A stretch of 24,206 bases of DNA from Pelargonium tetragonum (taxonomy: Eukaryota > Streptophyta > Magnoliopsida > Geraniales > Geraniaceae): positions 1 through 24,206 of the forward strand of contig JAYMTL010000192.1 in NCBI GenBank assembly GCA_036897445.1, read 5' to 3'. The notes below the pieces were generated by a model that saw only the letters and a program-made list of their open reading frames with translations, was not told the DNA's origin and did no database searches. Both the position numbers and the translations under genes were made by a program. This document shows positions 12,036 through 21,186 of the stretch, one piece after another; positions within the stretch are counted from its first letter, which is position 1, and the number at the start of each line of letters is the position of its first letter.

Positions 12036-12968
12036 AAAATGACTTTGACTTTGTTTCTTTTGTTTGAGCTGACCTTATTGCCTGAGCCTTAGCCATAACC
12101 AGTACAAGAACCTGTACCATACCCACTAGAAAAGAGAGACCCTGACCAAGTGTACCTGTGTAGCTATTATGTATTCTGTTGTTATTGGTATTCATAAGAT
12201 AGATAGTAGTAAGACTTTACTTCTTGACTTGAGAGTTTAGAATCCTTAGACCGCTATCAAATACCTATGTTTTAGAATGACTTACCTCATCCCTGCCCAG
12301 TAACTAGCGTTACCTTTACTTGTCTAAAATGTATACCCGGAAGAAGCCTGCGAATGGAACACTTCCTTTCATCTGTGAAACTAGAGATACAGGACAGACT
12401 TGATAGTAACAAACAAATAAGGCAACCCTTTACTTTATCCGGACCTGTGGAACTATTAAAGCAGAAACCAAATAATATCCAAGTTATTATCCAGAATGTC
12501 TTAGTTAATATCTTCAGTTAGTTAAGCTGCCTTGATACACTGGAGACCCCTCTAATTAGACTTCTACTCACATCTATTACATGGACTTTTTCGACAAGGC
12601 TTCTACTCTTCTGGTATGTCTTGACTTGCGGAAGTATGCTCTTAAAAATGAGTACTTATCCCTTACAAAAAAAAGAATTTTAGCTTACCGTTCTTGCCTT
12701 TGCAAAGGAACAAAGTCTAGTACTAGTATAAGTATGAAGAAATAACAACAAGTTTATGAATTAAACAAGATTGAAATACCCTTTATTTTTAAGCTTTATC
12801 TGCCTTTGTATTATTTCCTATGTTTACAATATACCTGCTATAACTAAAAGGATAGTACATTCCCGGAAAATCTTTCCCATTTTAAATTGATAAGAAATTT
12901 AGGGAAAAGAAATCCCATAAGAAAAAGCTTTCTAGTCAATATACTAGTCAATAGAATTTCTTTCTTGA
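12036..12968. other. Spacer with no supported gene
   Basis: A 71-codon minus-strand frame at 11980-12195 has a Val/Leu-rich stretch and a Lys/Thr-rich tail, but no family match. The DNA under it (12045-12170) keeps many CA and TG steps and is slightly repetitive (GTAC and TGGT words), unlike its surroundings. A 12 bp palindrome CCTTTGCAAAGG lies at 12698-12709. A weak fifth relative of the A-D repeat may exist near 12600-12670 (TATGCTCTTAAAAATGAG). Confidence 0.45.
12698..12709. repeat. 12 bp perfect palindrome
   Basis: CCTTTGCAAAGG is fully self-complementary without a spacer. It is not clearly part of the AA/TT-centred family. Confidence 0.4.
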
Positions 12969-13260
12969 AAAGACTTAAGATATTATGAATACAGATTCAA
13001 TAGAAGAACTCTAAAGTTATTATCTATAGTTAGGATACCCTGTAAGCAGTTTGTACATTTGACTTGAAAATTAGCTGACTCTTTAAGGCAAGATTTATCT
13101 TGTTCCCTTTCTCGTTTTAGAGGTAAGCTTGCTTAGATTAGGAATACATCCACCGAGTATAAACTAAGTTTATAGGAGGTTAAGGCACATAGAGTTTATG
13201 GAGAGTGGAAACCCTTACACTAGAAAACCCAGAAAAGCAGACTTCAACTTTCGTTATTTA
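12969..13260 (+). repeat. Decayed dispersed repeat, copy D
   Basis: It aligns in order with copy C (14233-14615): GACTTAAGATATTATGAATAC with GATT-AATAGAAGAAC, then GTTTGTACATTTGACTT, a GGTAAGCTTGCTTAG palindrome, GGAATACATCCACCGAGTA, TAGGAGGTTAAGGC, and CCCTTACACTAGAAAACCC. The copies sit about 1.27 kb apart in the same orientation. Identity is moderate within blocks and lost between them. No coding content was seen. Confidence 0.55.
13119..13136. repeat. 18 bp exact repeat containing TAAGC-TT-GCTTA
   Basis: Identical to 11923-11940. It occupies the corresponding place inside copy D, so it may be carried along with the larger repeat rather than having inserted on its own. Confidence 0.65.
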
Positions 13261-13494
13261 GACTAGTTTTTAAGCTCTAGGCCCTAACTACCAGAGAACC
13301 TGGAAACTAAACTTTCATACCAGCGCCTTCTTCATTCTTCTTCCTCCTTTCTAGTCTTTTGAGCTGAGCTAGTTTGAGCTAGAAAAGTCAAGGGTTTAAT
13401 GAGTTCTAGGAGCTTTAGTCGGAATAGTAGGAGAAGTAGAGATACTTATAAGAGATTTAGTTGCTTGTACCATGTAGGCTATAGGTATTTGTCT
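13261..13494. other. Spacer between repeat copies D and B
   Basis: No gene or clear repeat. It contains AGCTGAGCTAGTTTGAGCTAG, short iterated AGCT/GAGCTAG words near 13359-13382. Its right end (ACTTATAAGAGATTTAG) weakly resembles the sequence just left of copy A. Confidence 0.4.
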
Positions 13495-13700
13495 TACTCT
13501 AAGGAGAATTCCTCTAAGTTCTATGCTTTAATCGATAATGAGTTAATCTCTTTTACTGAGTAAACATCCTTTGTTTACGAAGTTAGGTCACAATGAGTAT
13601 ATTCTAAATGGACCAACTTACACTTTGAAGACCAGAATCCAGAAATTCAAGGTTCTAACGTTTACCCAGAATCTAAAAGCCTATTATACCTTTATCCGGG
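13495..13700 (+). repeat. Decayed dispersed repeat, copy B
   Basis: CTAAGGAGAATTCC, TATGCTTTAATCG, AATGAG, ATCTCTTTTACTGAGTAAAC, TTGTTTACGAAGTTA and CTTACACTTTGAAGACCAGAA align with copy C at 14425-14600 in the same order and orientation. It lacks the left part that copies C and D share. Boundaries are approximate. Confidence 0.55.
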
Positions 13701-14232
13701 AATTGTAAAATCCGCTAGCCTAAAGGATCCAAAGCAGAAAAGCAAGTAGCCAATCTTTACAGATCCGCAAAACTCTGACATTGAAAACCTGGTTTCTTAA
13801 AGGACCCTGTGCAGCTTATAGCTAGACTTCCTTCTAACTAGAGGTGTTAAATTGAATTGAAATAGCTTACCTCAGTCAGAGCTAGAAGAAGACCCTATAA
13901 TCTGTACCCCATCGGCTTTTGACTTATAGTTGTTTCTGTATAACAACATTTTTTAGTCTTTGCTGCTAGACCTTTCCTTAGAGCTATCATTGTGCGCTAG
14001 AGCTTTCTTTGTTTTATACTTAGTTAGAGTTGCACAGGAGAAGATACTTACCTTCCTTATAAAATAGAAAAGAAAAGGGATACCCGGTCTTGTAAGCTAC
14101 AGTATTGCTCTTATGGTTTATTATAGAGGTCTAGTTCCCCTGTTAAGTAAGGCGCAAAGCCCTCTTGTCCTATGTAGCTTATGATAGAAAGAGAGATTAG
14201 AAATCCCAAAAAACCCTTACTAGTAAATAGAA
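13701..14232. other. Spacer between repeat copies B and C
   Basis: No gene was seen. It includes the second copy of the 17 bp word (14166-14182) and GCAGCTTATAGCTAGACTTCC near 13812-13832, which resembles GCAGCTGTACCTAAAAGCTAGACTC near 11757, left of copy A. The dispersed repeat unit may therefore be longer than the blocks listed. Confidence 0.4.
14166..14182 (+). repeat. 17 bp dispersed direct repeat, copy 2
   Basis: Identical to 377-393, in the same orientation, 13.8 kb away. The flanks differ. Confidence 0.45.
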
Positions 14233-14615
14233 AGACTTTAACCAGAAAATACTAAATATTATATGAATACTGATTAAATAGAAGAACACCGAATTAGAAA
14301 TGCTTTCTTATATTGTCAGTTTATATGCCTCTTAAGGTGTTTGTACATTTTACTTAGTTTTCAAATTCCTTCTTTTAGATTGACCTATTCTGCTAAAGCA
14401 AGCAGGACATCATCAAGAACTCTTTTGGTAAGGAGAATTCCGTAGGTTTTATGCTTTTATCGTTAATGAGGGTGAATACCTTATAAGTACAGAAGGAATC
14501 TCTTTTACCGAGTAACCATTCTTGTTTAGGAGGTTAATGCCATTAGTACTATTACGGATAGTTACCTTACACACTAAAAGCCCAGAAAACTAAAAACTTT
14601 ACTTACTGGAAATTC
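14233..14615 (+). repeat. Decayed dispersed repeat, copy C (longest)
   Basis: This is the fullest copy, sharing its left half with D and its right half with A, B and D. Block order is GACTTTAACC..ATATTATATGAATAC, AATAGAAGAACAC, GTGTTTGTACATTTTACTT, CTGCTAAAGCAAGCAGG (a decayed palindrome in the place of GGTAAGCTTGCTTAG), TAAGGAGAATTCC, CTTTTATCGTTAATGAG, ATCTCTTTTACCGAGTAACC, TAGGAGGTTAATGCC and CCTTACACACTAAAAGCCCAG. No protein coding was seen. The family is unknown to me. Confidence 0.55.
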
Positions 14616-16937
14616 TTGACTTTAGCTTCAATATTCTTTGTATTCTCACCTTTCTTATATTATCCGGAATTGAGATGAAAAACCAGAAACCGGCAACCCT
14701 TGCTTTAGTTCTTTAGACCAAAAAAGGGCTTACTGCACCGAAATCTGAAACCTGGAAAAACATAAAAAGAAACTTACTTACTCAACTTCTCTAGTTTTCT
14801 TAAGTTTTCTTGTTCTAAACTTCTTTAATTACCCAAAGAAACAAAGGAACAGGCAAACGCCCTTTTTTTAGCTGCATAGCTTCCTTAACTTAAGAACTTA
14901 ATATTCTACCGGACGGACGCAGGAATATTCTTAGCTTTTAAAGTCTTTACTAAATCTTTCTTATCATTATCTGGAACTTGAATTATATCCATCCAGAATG
15001 TCAATTTATCGCTAGTTTAGATGTTTACATTTGAATTTTGGAGTTGATATTTTCTATGCTCTCCTCTTTATTATAAACTTAACATAACATACAGAATGAA
15101 AGGGTTTAAGCCTCCCTTTTCCGAGTTAAAATATCCAATAATATACAATGAATAGAATACACTTAAAGACCCTTTCTCCGAGGGGCGTGTATACTAGTAT
15201 CCAAGGGGTTCAGAAGTATTCTAATAAGGTTCTATGAAGAAAGCCCTCTTAATCCTTTACGGTTATATTATATAGGGTTTCCGGCACTCTGGATTTAACC
15301 TAACCCTCAGGGTACAAACAGTCTCTTTGATTCTAAAAAGTTTTGTATTCAACCTTTTATCAGAACCACTTCCCTAAGCTCAAGTAGAACTACGAATACT
15401 CTTTATAAAGTTGGAGTCACATAGGCAATCTTATAGAGCAGCAGCCCTTTTAAGAAAGCTTTCCTTGTTAATAAGTAATCCCATGAGTTCTCGTAATAGG
15501 CTTCTTCTAGGGTAGGGAATCCAACTTAACGGTAAGCGGTAAATGTAATAAAGGAGCCTCTTTCTTTAATAACTGGGATATTTAACAAAAGAGCTTTAGG
15601 AACTCCTTGTGATAGAGAAAGATATTGGTTTTTTTTAGTTTTTCAGATCTCCTACTATATAAAATAAGCCGGTTACTTGTATAAGGAGTAAGTTATTTTG
15701 AATGCTTTTCATAAGCGTTCCGCGTAGACTTTCCCTGCAAAGAAAAATTCTTTAAAGTTTTATGGGCTTAAATCCCCAAAATGCTTACGGGATTCCCCTT
15801 AATAAAATTCAAGCTTGGTCTTTGAAATACTTAAATGAATGCTAACTATTTGTAACTGTATTCCCTCAAGAGCTCTGAGTGCCGTCAAAGCCGCCTTTAG
15901 ATTATCTAGTTAACCGCCGCCTACTCATCGAAAAATTAGCTTTGTTAAATCCTTAAATACTCCGAAAAAAGACTCAGGGTAAAAAACCGGAGAGGGATTA
16001 TCTCTTATAACTCGAAAAGGGGCTCCCTTGATAAAATAATTTTATCTTTATTTACTTAAAAATCCGTTGCACTAGAATTGAAAATTGAAGTATGGGGCCC
16101 TGCCTTTTGCAGGGAATCCAGTTAATAATAACTGTAAGATACCTATATCTTTGATGATTTAAAGTTCTTCGTTTAATCGGGAAGAAAAATCCCAGATAGA
16201 AGCTCTCTACAAATATTTTGACGATAATGGTGGAATAAATCTCTGCATTTATAAATCTATAAGGGAATCACAATATTCTTTTCCCTTTTTGTTAATTTCT
16301 TTATAATGTAGGGTAGCTTTTAATATCTTAGGAAAAGCCTTCTGAAAGAGCTAGGGTTTAAAGCTGCTATTAAAAAATAAGTGAGACATGATACATATAT
16401 GATTATGATCCATACAGGCAAGGTTGCAATAGTACTAAATTTATGTACTTTACGAAGTTTTCTTTTTTTATTTAAGGTGTTCTACTTAAAAAGCTGGGGT
16501 AGCTGTATATAAGTTACGTTGTGTAAAAGTTATTCCTAAATATTTTAGTATAGAAACCTCTGTCTGATTGGACTTTTAAGTATTTTGCATTTAAGGTAAA
16601 TTAAGAGCAGTAAAACATCTAAGGCATCCCTGTTGTTAGAAACTCTTAAAAAGGTCCCAGAGCATCCAGTATAGAGAGATGTGGCCGGAACCCCTAGAAA
16701 GACTTTAGGAGTTGTAGTTTTACTGAGAATTAAACCTAATTAAATTAAAATTCTATAACAAGTCGTTCTAGTGTAAGTACAGGAACTTTTAGACCTTTTG
16801 GGTTCGGAGATAGGCCCGCGCCTACTTGGTCTCATATGTACTATATAAATAATTAAAATTCCAATTCTAGACCATAAAGAAAAGAAAGCTAACTAAGAAG
16901 TCCGAGGTCGTATGGAGGGGTATACCCTAGTAAATAT
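14616..16937. other. Gene-free, stop-rich AT-rich DNA
   Basis: No open frame of 60 codons on either strand. It holds several GGGA-YCCC words followed by TTAATAA (near 15780-15800 and 16111-16128), a 6 bp hairpin at 16098-16114, and AT-rich filler. Nothing else could be supported. Confidence 0.65.
16098..16114. repeat. Small G+C-rich hairpin
   Basis: CCCTGC-CTTTT-GCAGGG is a perfect 6 bp stem with a 5-base loop. There is no T-run or neighbouring gene to suggest a terminator. Confidence 0.45.
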
Positions 16938-16963
16938 GACTATAGCACGACTCGAACCCTTTA
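16938..16963 (-). pseudogene. tRNA-like relic, 3' end only
   Basis: The minus strand reads AGGGTTCGAGTCGTGCTATA, a T-loop plus acceptor-like tail. The end (TCGTGCTATAGTC) resembles the last bases of plant mitochondrial trnK (TCCTGCTATACCC, from memory) and also echoes the 10163-10226 relic (AAGTCGTATCATC). The rest of the tRNA is missing. It may be a chance B-box. Confidence 0.3.
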
Positions 16964-19430
16964 CACTTTTATCAAAAGACTCCCGTTTTATTAGTTTTAG
17001 CTTCTAAGTTCAGTATAGGTCCTATTGGGGTTTTTTAGTTAGCTAGAGACACGTTTATTCTATCTAAGTCATTTAGTTACCGTGGAGTTTTTTTGAATAT
17101 CCTTTTTAAGAAATTGAGCTTTTGTTACTGAAATTTTAAAGTTCAAAAGGGACCCCAGGAAGTTAATAAAGGAGGACACTTGAGCACTTTACTGTCAGTC
17201 TGGAGACTTTCTAAGCAACTAAATCTTTCCGCGCGAATATAATTCCTTTCTGATGAAAGGGAACCCTTGTACTATATCTATATAAATATCTTTCCACTTT
17301 TATTTTAGACTAATTCCAGGGGTTTAAAAAAGCATTTACCTAACTTACAGGGTTCTTTATATTAGTATCAGTAATCAGAAGAGGAATTACTAAGATACAA
17401 AATTTTTAACGTAAACTTACAACCCCGTAGCTCATATCTTCAGATCGAGCTACTAGTCACTCAACTAAAGGAAAGTCCCGGGATACTTTTTTTTTCTGGA
17501 AAAGCTTAGAAATCCAAAGGGCTGCTTAATTGAAAAGGCAATTCTCTTGACTGACTATCTCACAAAGTATTATACAGCTCACAATTACTGACCAAGTAGG
17601 ACCCTTTGCCTTTTGTATATCGGAACTCCAATATTTAGTGGGGGAGCTCTTTTTGCCGCAGTAACATAATTAGGAGGTCCCTAAATTTCTAAAAGGGTTC
17701 AAGAAAACCTTCTGGATTAGTGAGCCTGGATTATCCTGCGAGAAATTATGCATTGCAATTCAAAAAGCGAGCAGGGATATGAGATTTTAAATAAAGCGGA
17801 CCCTTATAGTTATATGACTAAACTTCAGTACGAAAAGAAAGATATATCGGACTTACCCCAAACCCTACAAGGAAACCTTGTCCTCCAGCGGCGATTAAAA
17901 CAAACTACGAGAGGTATATATCTTTAACAACGAATAAAAGAGATTACATACCTATTAACTTTCTATATACTATCACTGCTATAACTATACAATACCAATA
18001 AGAGAATACATATACTAGAACAAGCTACAGCTCAGAAGAGGAAGCTAAAGCTACAAGGATAGGTATAACTCATAAGAGAAGTATGAAAGCAAATACACAA
18101 AGTTTAAGTTAGCAAATCTGAAGGTTAAGGCATTAAGTCAAGAGAAAGACAGAATTTGTCTCATAGTGTATGTAGGTTTATCTATAACTACTAGTAATTA
18201 CATTACCTCCGTTACACTGCAGTCGGTAACAAGGATACTATTATATATCCTAACCTAAGCACTAGACTCACTCTTGCTAAACTGCATAGTACAACGAGTA
18301 ATAAGCTTAGAGCAGCTACAACTATATAAACTATATATGTTAGGTTGAGATTAAGCTCTTTCCTAAGACCCCAATCCAAGAATCCAAGACAATCTAGTAC
18401 AATACTAAATCGAGTCTAGTGAATTTTGCACGTTATATATTTAAAAACGATGAGCCCTTTCGAACAAGAAAATGAAGAGTTTCTTAAGTCAAATAGAGCA
18501 CAACTTGTATAGGAATATGTAAATATTCCGAGTTTTTGAGCATTATTCCGGTTGTGTTATTATTTGCTTTTTCTTGTCAAGGCGCAGAAGTCTCAGGGTT
18601 AATTTCTATTTGAATTTCTATTGCATTGTCTTACAAAAAGGGTGAGTTTTTCTAGTATGAGCGATACCCTGTATGATTAACAAAGTCTAACTTAATTTGT
18701 ACTCGTAGGAACCCCTAGTGGTACTGTGACAGGGCCGACCCTCTCTATTAATCTAAGAATTAAGAATCCCGCTTTTGCTTACAAGGGGGCTCTACTTATG
18801 CTATAGAGTGCTTTAATTTTGCTAATTAAGGGTGGGCGGTAGGTTTCCAATTCAAGCTAAAGCTATCAAGAGAGGAATAAAATAGATAAATAGTAACAGA
18901 TAGAGTAGAGAAGTCCAGGTAATGAAATTGAGAAAGTTTTTAAGAAGAGAGTTCTATAGGGTGTATATAAAACAAGTTACGAAAAAGAGTTTTTATGCGA
19001 TTAGAACCCTCGTATTCTTGTACTTTGGTTAAAGCTTTTTTAAAGTAGCTTTATCATAAGGGTTGCTCTTATGTTTCCTTGTTCCTATACATCCAATTAC
19101 CTAAAATTAAGACTTTTCGGCGTTATAGTATAACTAAAGGGCTTATAATTATAAATTTAGTAAATATAAATTTAAGTGGATATGCTAGGGGTTCTATAGG
19201 TTTATATAGGATTTAGGGAAGGTTAGTATAATATAAAAGTAAAAGAAGTTCCACTGTAAAATCAAATCGGGCTTTTCTTAGAAGTCCAAGCCTTAAAAAC
19301 CCCCGTAATTTAAAACAAGTTAAAGATCTCTATTTTATTTTGTAATTAGTTTTCAAAAGAAAAGTTATAATTATAAGGCTTTTGTTTAAGGATTGGGTAT
19401 ACTTAGGGAGGGGCTCTTCTAGTGTGGTGA
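16964..19430. other. Gene-free DNA with A-rich patch
   Basis: No gene is supported. A 7 bp inverted repeat (GTAGCTC with GAGCTAC) spans 17427-17453. From 17.9 to 18.3 kb the plus strand becomes A- and C-rich, with many ACA and CTA steps and the partial palindrome GAAGCTAAAGCT at 18041-18052. Another partial copy lies at 18853-18864. These may be decayed remains of a mobile element, but no motif supports a family. Confidence 0.5.
17427..17453. repeat. 7 bp inverted repeat with 13-base loop
   Basis: GTAGCTC and GAGCTAC flank a 13-base loop. On the minus strand the GCTC...GAGC spacing resembles a tRNA D-arm, but no anticodon or T-arm follows in the right place, so it is listed only as an inverted repeat. 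Confidence 0.4.
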
Positions 19431-19705
19431 AGGAGTATCCATACACATACATATGCCAATAGAGATTTAGCTATTCATGCTGCTGCTTATTCTTCTGTTC
19501 TATTTGTATCTGTTGTTACTGACTTACTTGTTTAATTGCATTGTTGTTTAATAATACCTATACCTATAAGTTGTTGTTTATTAATTATATGTATAATAGT
19601 ATAGTTACTGTATTATGTTGTTAATGTATGTATTGTAGCCTAAAGGGGTCTTAGGGCTATCGCACCTAAACAATATATATGTTTTAATTTGTATTGTTGT
19701 TCTAA
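19431..19705. other. T-rich DNA leading into the repeat-built region
   Basis: The base texture changes here: the plus strand is rich in TTG, TGTT and GTAT words and no longer shows many C or G runs. No gene or clear repeat was found. Confidence 0.4.
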
Positions 19706-19793
19706 GATATATTACTCTTTGTGTTATGCAGTTTATTAATTGTGAGTAGAGATGCTTAGATTGATAGAGAGTAAATCCGCCTTTTGTTATGTT
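19706..19793 (+). repeat. Tandem-like unit, copy 1 (TACTC-TGTGYTAT)
   Basis: ATTACTCTTTGTGTTATGCAG, then GAGTAGAGATG, and finally CTTTTGTTATGTTGT. The same block order is found at 20119-20178 (TTACTCAATGTGTTAT, GAGTAGAGGGAG, CTTTTTGTTATGTTGT), and the first block alone recurs at 19794. The starts of copies 1 and 2 are about 81 bases apart. Confidence 0.5.
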
Positions 19794-19880
19794 GTATTAC
19801 TCAATGTGCTATGCATTGGTTGGGAGTATATAAACTTAGTACGAATAAGAGTCCCTCTTCTGTTCTACTTGTTCTTGTTC
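19794..19880 (+). repeat. Tandem-like unit, copy 2
   Basis: GTATTACTCAATGTGCTATG and the following GGGAGTATA match copies 1 and 3. After that the sequence departs from the other copies and enters a TATA-like plus CT-rich stretch. Confidence 0.45.
19826..19880 (+). promoter_or_regulatory. Possible TATA box with CT-rich tract
   Basis: GTATATAAAC at 19826-19835 is followed about 20 bases later by a pyrimidine-rich tract (GTCCCTCTTCTGTTCTAC and more CTTGTTCT). In fungi a TATA element followed by a CT-rich tract is common in promoters and in terminal repeats of mobile elements. No gene follows within a few hundred bases, so this may be a relic or chance. Confidence 0.25.
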
Positions 19881-20004
19881 TCTCATAATTAACCCAGAAT
19901 TTGTATTTTAAGGCCCACTAAAATCCCTTCACACCTTATTTGGGACCCTAGCCAAAGAAAAAATTTTAGATAATAACTTTGGCATTGTTTCAATTCGTTC
20001 GTAA
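19881..20004. other. Short gap without a recognised feature
   Basis: No repeat unit or gene could be recognised here. It ends at GTAATTACATTACCT (20001-20015), a 15-base word also present at 18194-18208; at this AT content that match may be chance. Confidence 0.35.
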
Positions 20005-20118
20005 TTACATTACCTTTATCTTTATCGAATGGATTTAATTGAGTCGCATGGGATTGGGGTCAAGTAAACTTGCCTTTTGTTGTTTCTTCCCTTTGTTTTC
20101 CTATTTCGATCTAGTGCT
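20005..20118 (+). repeat. Diverged repeat unit u1
   Basis: Word order is TTATCTTTATCG, GAATGGA, a CAAGTAAACTTGCC palindrome, then TCCCTTTGTTTTCCTATTT and CTAGTG. The same order is seen in units near 20340, 21187 and 23515. Identity is low, which suggests old copies. Confidence 0.45.
20061..20074 (-). repeat. Mini-palindrome GGCAAGT-TT-ACTTG
   Basis: On the minus strand GGCAAGTTTACTTG matches the consensus GGYAAGYTTRCTTR. The 5 bp arms CAAGT and ACTTG pair perfectly around TT. Compared with 11923-11940, both Y positions differ and both partner R positions differ with them. Confidence 0.65.
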
Positions 20119-20178
20119 TCTTACTCAATGTGTTATTTGTTTGTCGAGTAGAGGGAGAGACTCTTTTTGTTATGTTGT
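20119..20178 (+). repeat. Tandem-like unit, copy 3
   Basis: CTTACTCAATGTGTTATTTG, GAGTAGAGGGAGAG and CTTTTTGTTATGTTGT follow the same order as copy 1 (19706-19793), with the middle part about 25 bases shorter. It shares the word TTACTCAATGTG with copy 2. Confidence 0.5.
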
Positions 20179-20339
20179 TATGCCTGTTCTTGTTTCTTAT
20201 TGTCCTTATTAAACCCATAAAGTCTGTTTTAAGCTATCCCAAATTCCTCAAATGTACAAACAAACTTCCCTACTTGATACCCCGACAGCAGATAAACAGC
20301 ACTCTGGGTATAAAGATTGGTATCGTTGATTCGCGGGTT

Positions 20340-20445
20340 CTTTTCTCTTTTATTTGCTTGATTGAATGGGAGGTATTTAATCGAATGCTTGTAATTGATT
20401 GAAACTGAAGTTCCCTTTTGTTTCCTATTTGCTCTAGTGAAGTCT
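20340..20445 (+). repeat. Diverged repeat unit u2
   Basis: CTCTTTTATTTGCTTGATTG, AATGGGAGG, then GATTGAAACTGAAGTTCCC, TTTTGTTTCC and CTAGTGAAG. The GATTGAAACTGAAGTTCCC part is nearly repeated at 23577-23598 (GATTGAAACTGGAGTTTCCC). Overlapping frames on both strands here (20130-20402 plus, 20229-20552 minus) reflect reduced stop density rather than a gene. Confidence 0.5.
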
Positions 20446-20478
20446 GTTGTGCAGGAGATTGAGGAGAAGGTTTGATGC

Positions 20479-20530
20479 GAGTCTTCTTCTGTTTCCAAAG
20501 CAGGTGGGATTGCTCTGAAGCCGGTTTCGT
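20479..20530 (+). repeat. Short direct repeat, copy 1 (GAGTGCTC unit)
   Basis: CTTCTTCTGTTTCCAAAGC, then GTAGGAGTGCTC further on. A second copy at 20638-20690 has CTTCTTCTGGTTCCAAA and ATAGGAGTGCTCTGAAG. TTAGGAGTGCTC recurs at 22496-22507. This copy extends to about 20542 with its GTAGGAGTGCTCCGATG end. Confidence 0.5.
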
Positions 20531-20598
20531 AGGAGTGCTCCGATGTAGCCAACTTCGTTACCTGTTTCTACCTGCTCTAGTTGTAGGGAGTAGTTTGA

Positions 20599-20612
20599 CA
20601 AGTAAACTTGCC
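20599..20612 (-). repeat. Mini-palindrome GGCAAGT-TT-ACTTG
   Basis: Identical to the copy at 20061-20074 over 14 bases (CAAGTAAACTTGCC on the plus strand), with different flanks. It lies 11 bases before another palindrome, at 20624-20637. Confidence 0.65.
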
Positions 20613-20623
20613 AGTGTTCTTTC

Positions 20624-20637
20624 CTTGCTAAAGCAAG
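20624..20637. repeat. Mini-palindrome CTTGCT-AA-AGCAAG
   Basis: A perfect 6 bp inverted repeat with an AA centre, followed by CC. CTGCTAAAGCAAG at 14390-14402 is a decayed relative inside repeat copy C. Confidence 0.6.
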
Positions 20638-20690
20638 CCTTCTTCTGGTTCCAAATCCAAAGCGTCATAGGAGTGCTCTGAAGTCGGATA
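20638..20690 (+). repeat. Short direct repeat, copy 2 (GAGTGCTC unit)
   Basis: The blocks CTTCTTCTGGTTCCAAA and ATAGGAGTGCTCTGAAGTCGG parallel those of the copy starting at 20479. The middle is rearranged, suggesting short duplications with indels. Confidence 0.5.
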
Positions 20691-20797
20691 TGCGGGAGAA
20701 TGAAAGTTCTTTTATCCTTTTTCTTGAGTGATGGAATGAATCGAGGTAATGCAATTACTTTCTTCCTTGTCTTGTTCCTTCGGCTGTGAAGGAGGCT
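20691..20797 (+). repeat. Weak repeat unit u3
   Basis: TCTTTTATCCTTTTTCTTGA, GATGGAATGAATCGAGG and CTTCCTTGTCTTGTTCC follow the same general order as u2, but matching is too loose to be sure. It leads into the 20 bp exact repeat at 20798. Confidence 0.3.
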
Positions 20798-20817
20798 GAG
20801 GCAAGCATTTCTGTTTG
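20798..20817 (+). repeat. 20 bp exact repeat, copy 1
   Basis: GAGGCAAGCATTTCTGTTTG is identical at 23546-23565. Its GGCAAGCATTT part resembles the left arm and centre of the CAAGCA-TT-TGCTTG palindrome at 3802-3815, so it may be a palindrome whose right arm has decayed. Confidence 0.65.
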
Positions 20818-21015
20818 TTAGCACCCTTCGGTTTCCTATTCACTCACGCGAGTCAACGTGAGCTTTTGTTTTACTACTCACTCGGCCTGGCGCAACGGGG
20901 GCTCTTCCTTATGTTTAAAGTTCCTAATCCTAAACTAAACCAAGGTATTGTAAATATCTTAAACGCACCTACTCCGGCCGATGATAAAGTTCTAGGTATG
21001 AACTTCATGTTTTAA
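20815..21015 (+). other. Open frame of 66 codons, doubtful
   Basis: The predicted peptide starts MLAPFGFLF, and from residue 33 reads MFKVPNPKLNQ..LNAPTPADDKV. The second half looks more protein-like than other frames here, being mixed and hydrophilic with PNP and PTP turns, and could be a scrap of a once-coding sequence. I recognise no family. The first half covers the inverted repeat CTCACG with CGTGAG (20843-20862). A real gene is unlikely. Confidence 0.2.
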
Positions 21016-21090
21016 TTTGTAAGCAGTTTCTTTTATCAATTTTCTTTCTTTTGTGGGATGGATGAGGATAAGCCTTCTTGATGTTAGCAA

Positions 21091-21105
21091 GGTAAGCTTG
21101 CTTAG
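21091..21105. repeat. Mini-palindrome GGTAAGC-TT-GCTTAG
   Basis: GGTAAGCTTGCTTAG is identical to the copies at 11923-11940 and 13119-13136 over 15 bases, but its flanks are unrelated to the A-D repeat. The palindrome therefore occurs independently of that larger repeat. Confidence 0.65.
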
Positions 21106-21186
21106 GTCTCTTATCTTTATCGCGTCGATTGGGATTTGGTTTCTTTGTCCGAGGTGATGACTGCGATTGAGTAGTGGTGGTTCCCC
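21106..21186 (+). repeat. Weak repeat unit u4
   Basis: CTCTTATCTTTATCG near its start matches u1, and GATTGGGATTTGG may correspond to GGATTGGGG in u1. The rest does not align. It runs directly into u5, so the two may be tandem. Confidence 0.3.

Noticed and set aside
18310-18345. TATATAAAC and TATATATGTTAGG considered as a promoter or element end
   Set aside because: No paired end, no gene downstream, and TATA words are frequent everywhere.
18194-20015. 15-base match GTAATTACATTACCT at 18194 and 20001, considered as ends of a mobile element
   Set aside because: Flanks do not align beyond the word, and a 15-base match between AT-rich segments is expected by chance in this window.
20130-20824. 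Overlapping 69 to 107 codon frames on both strands
   Set aside because: They are mutually opposed and run through diverged repeat units; low stop density explains them.
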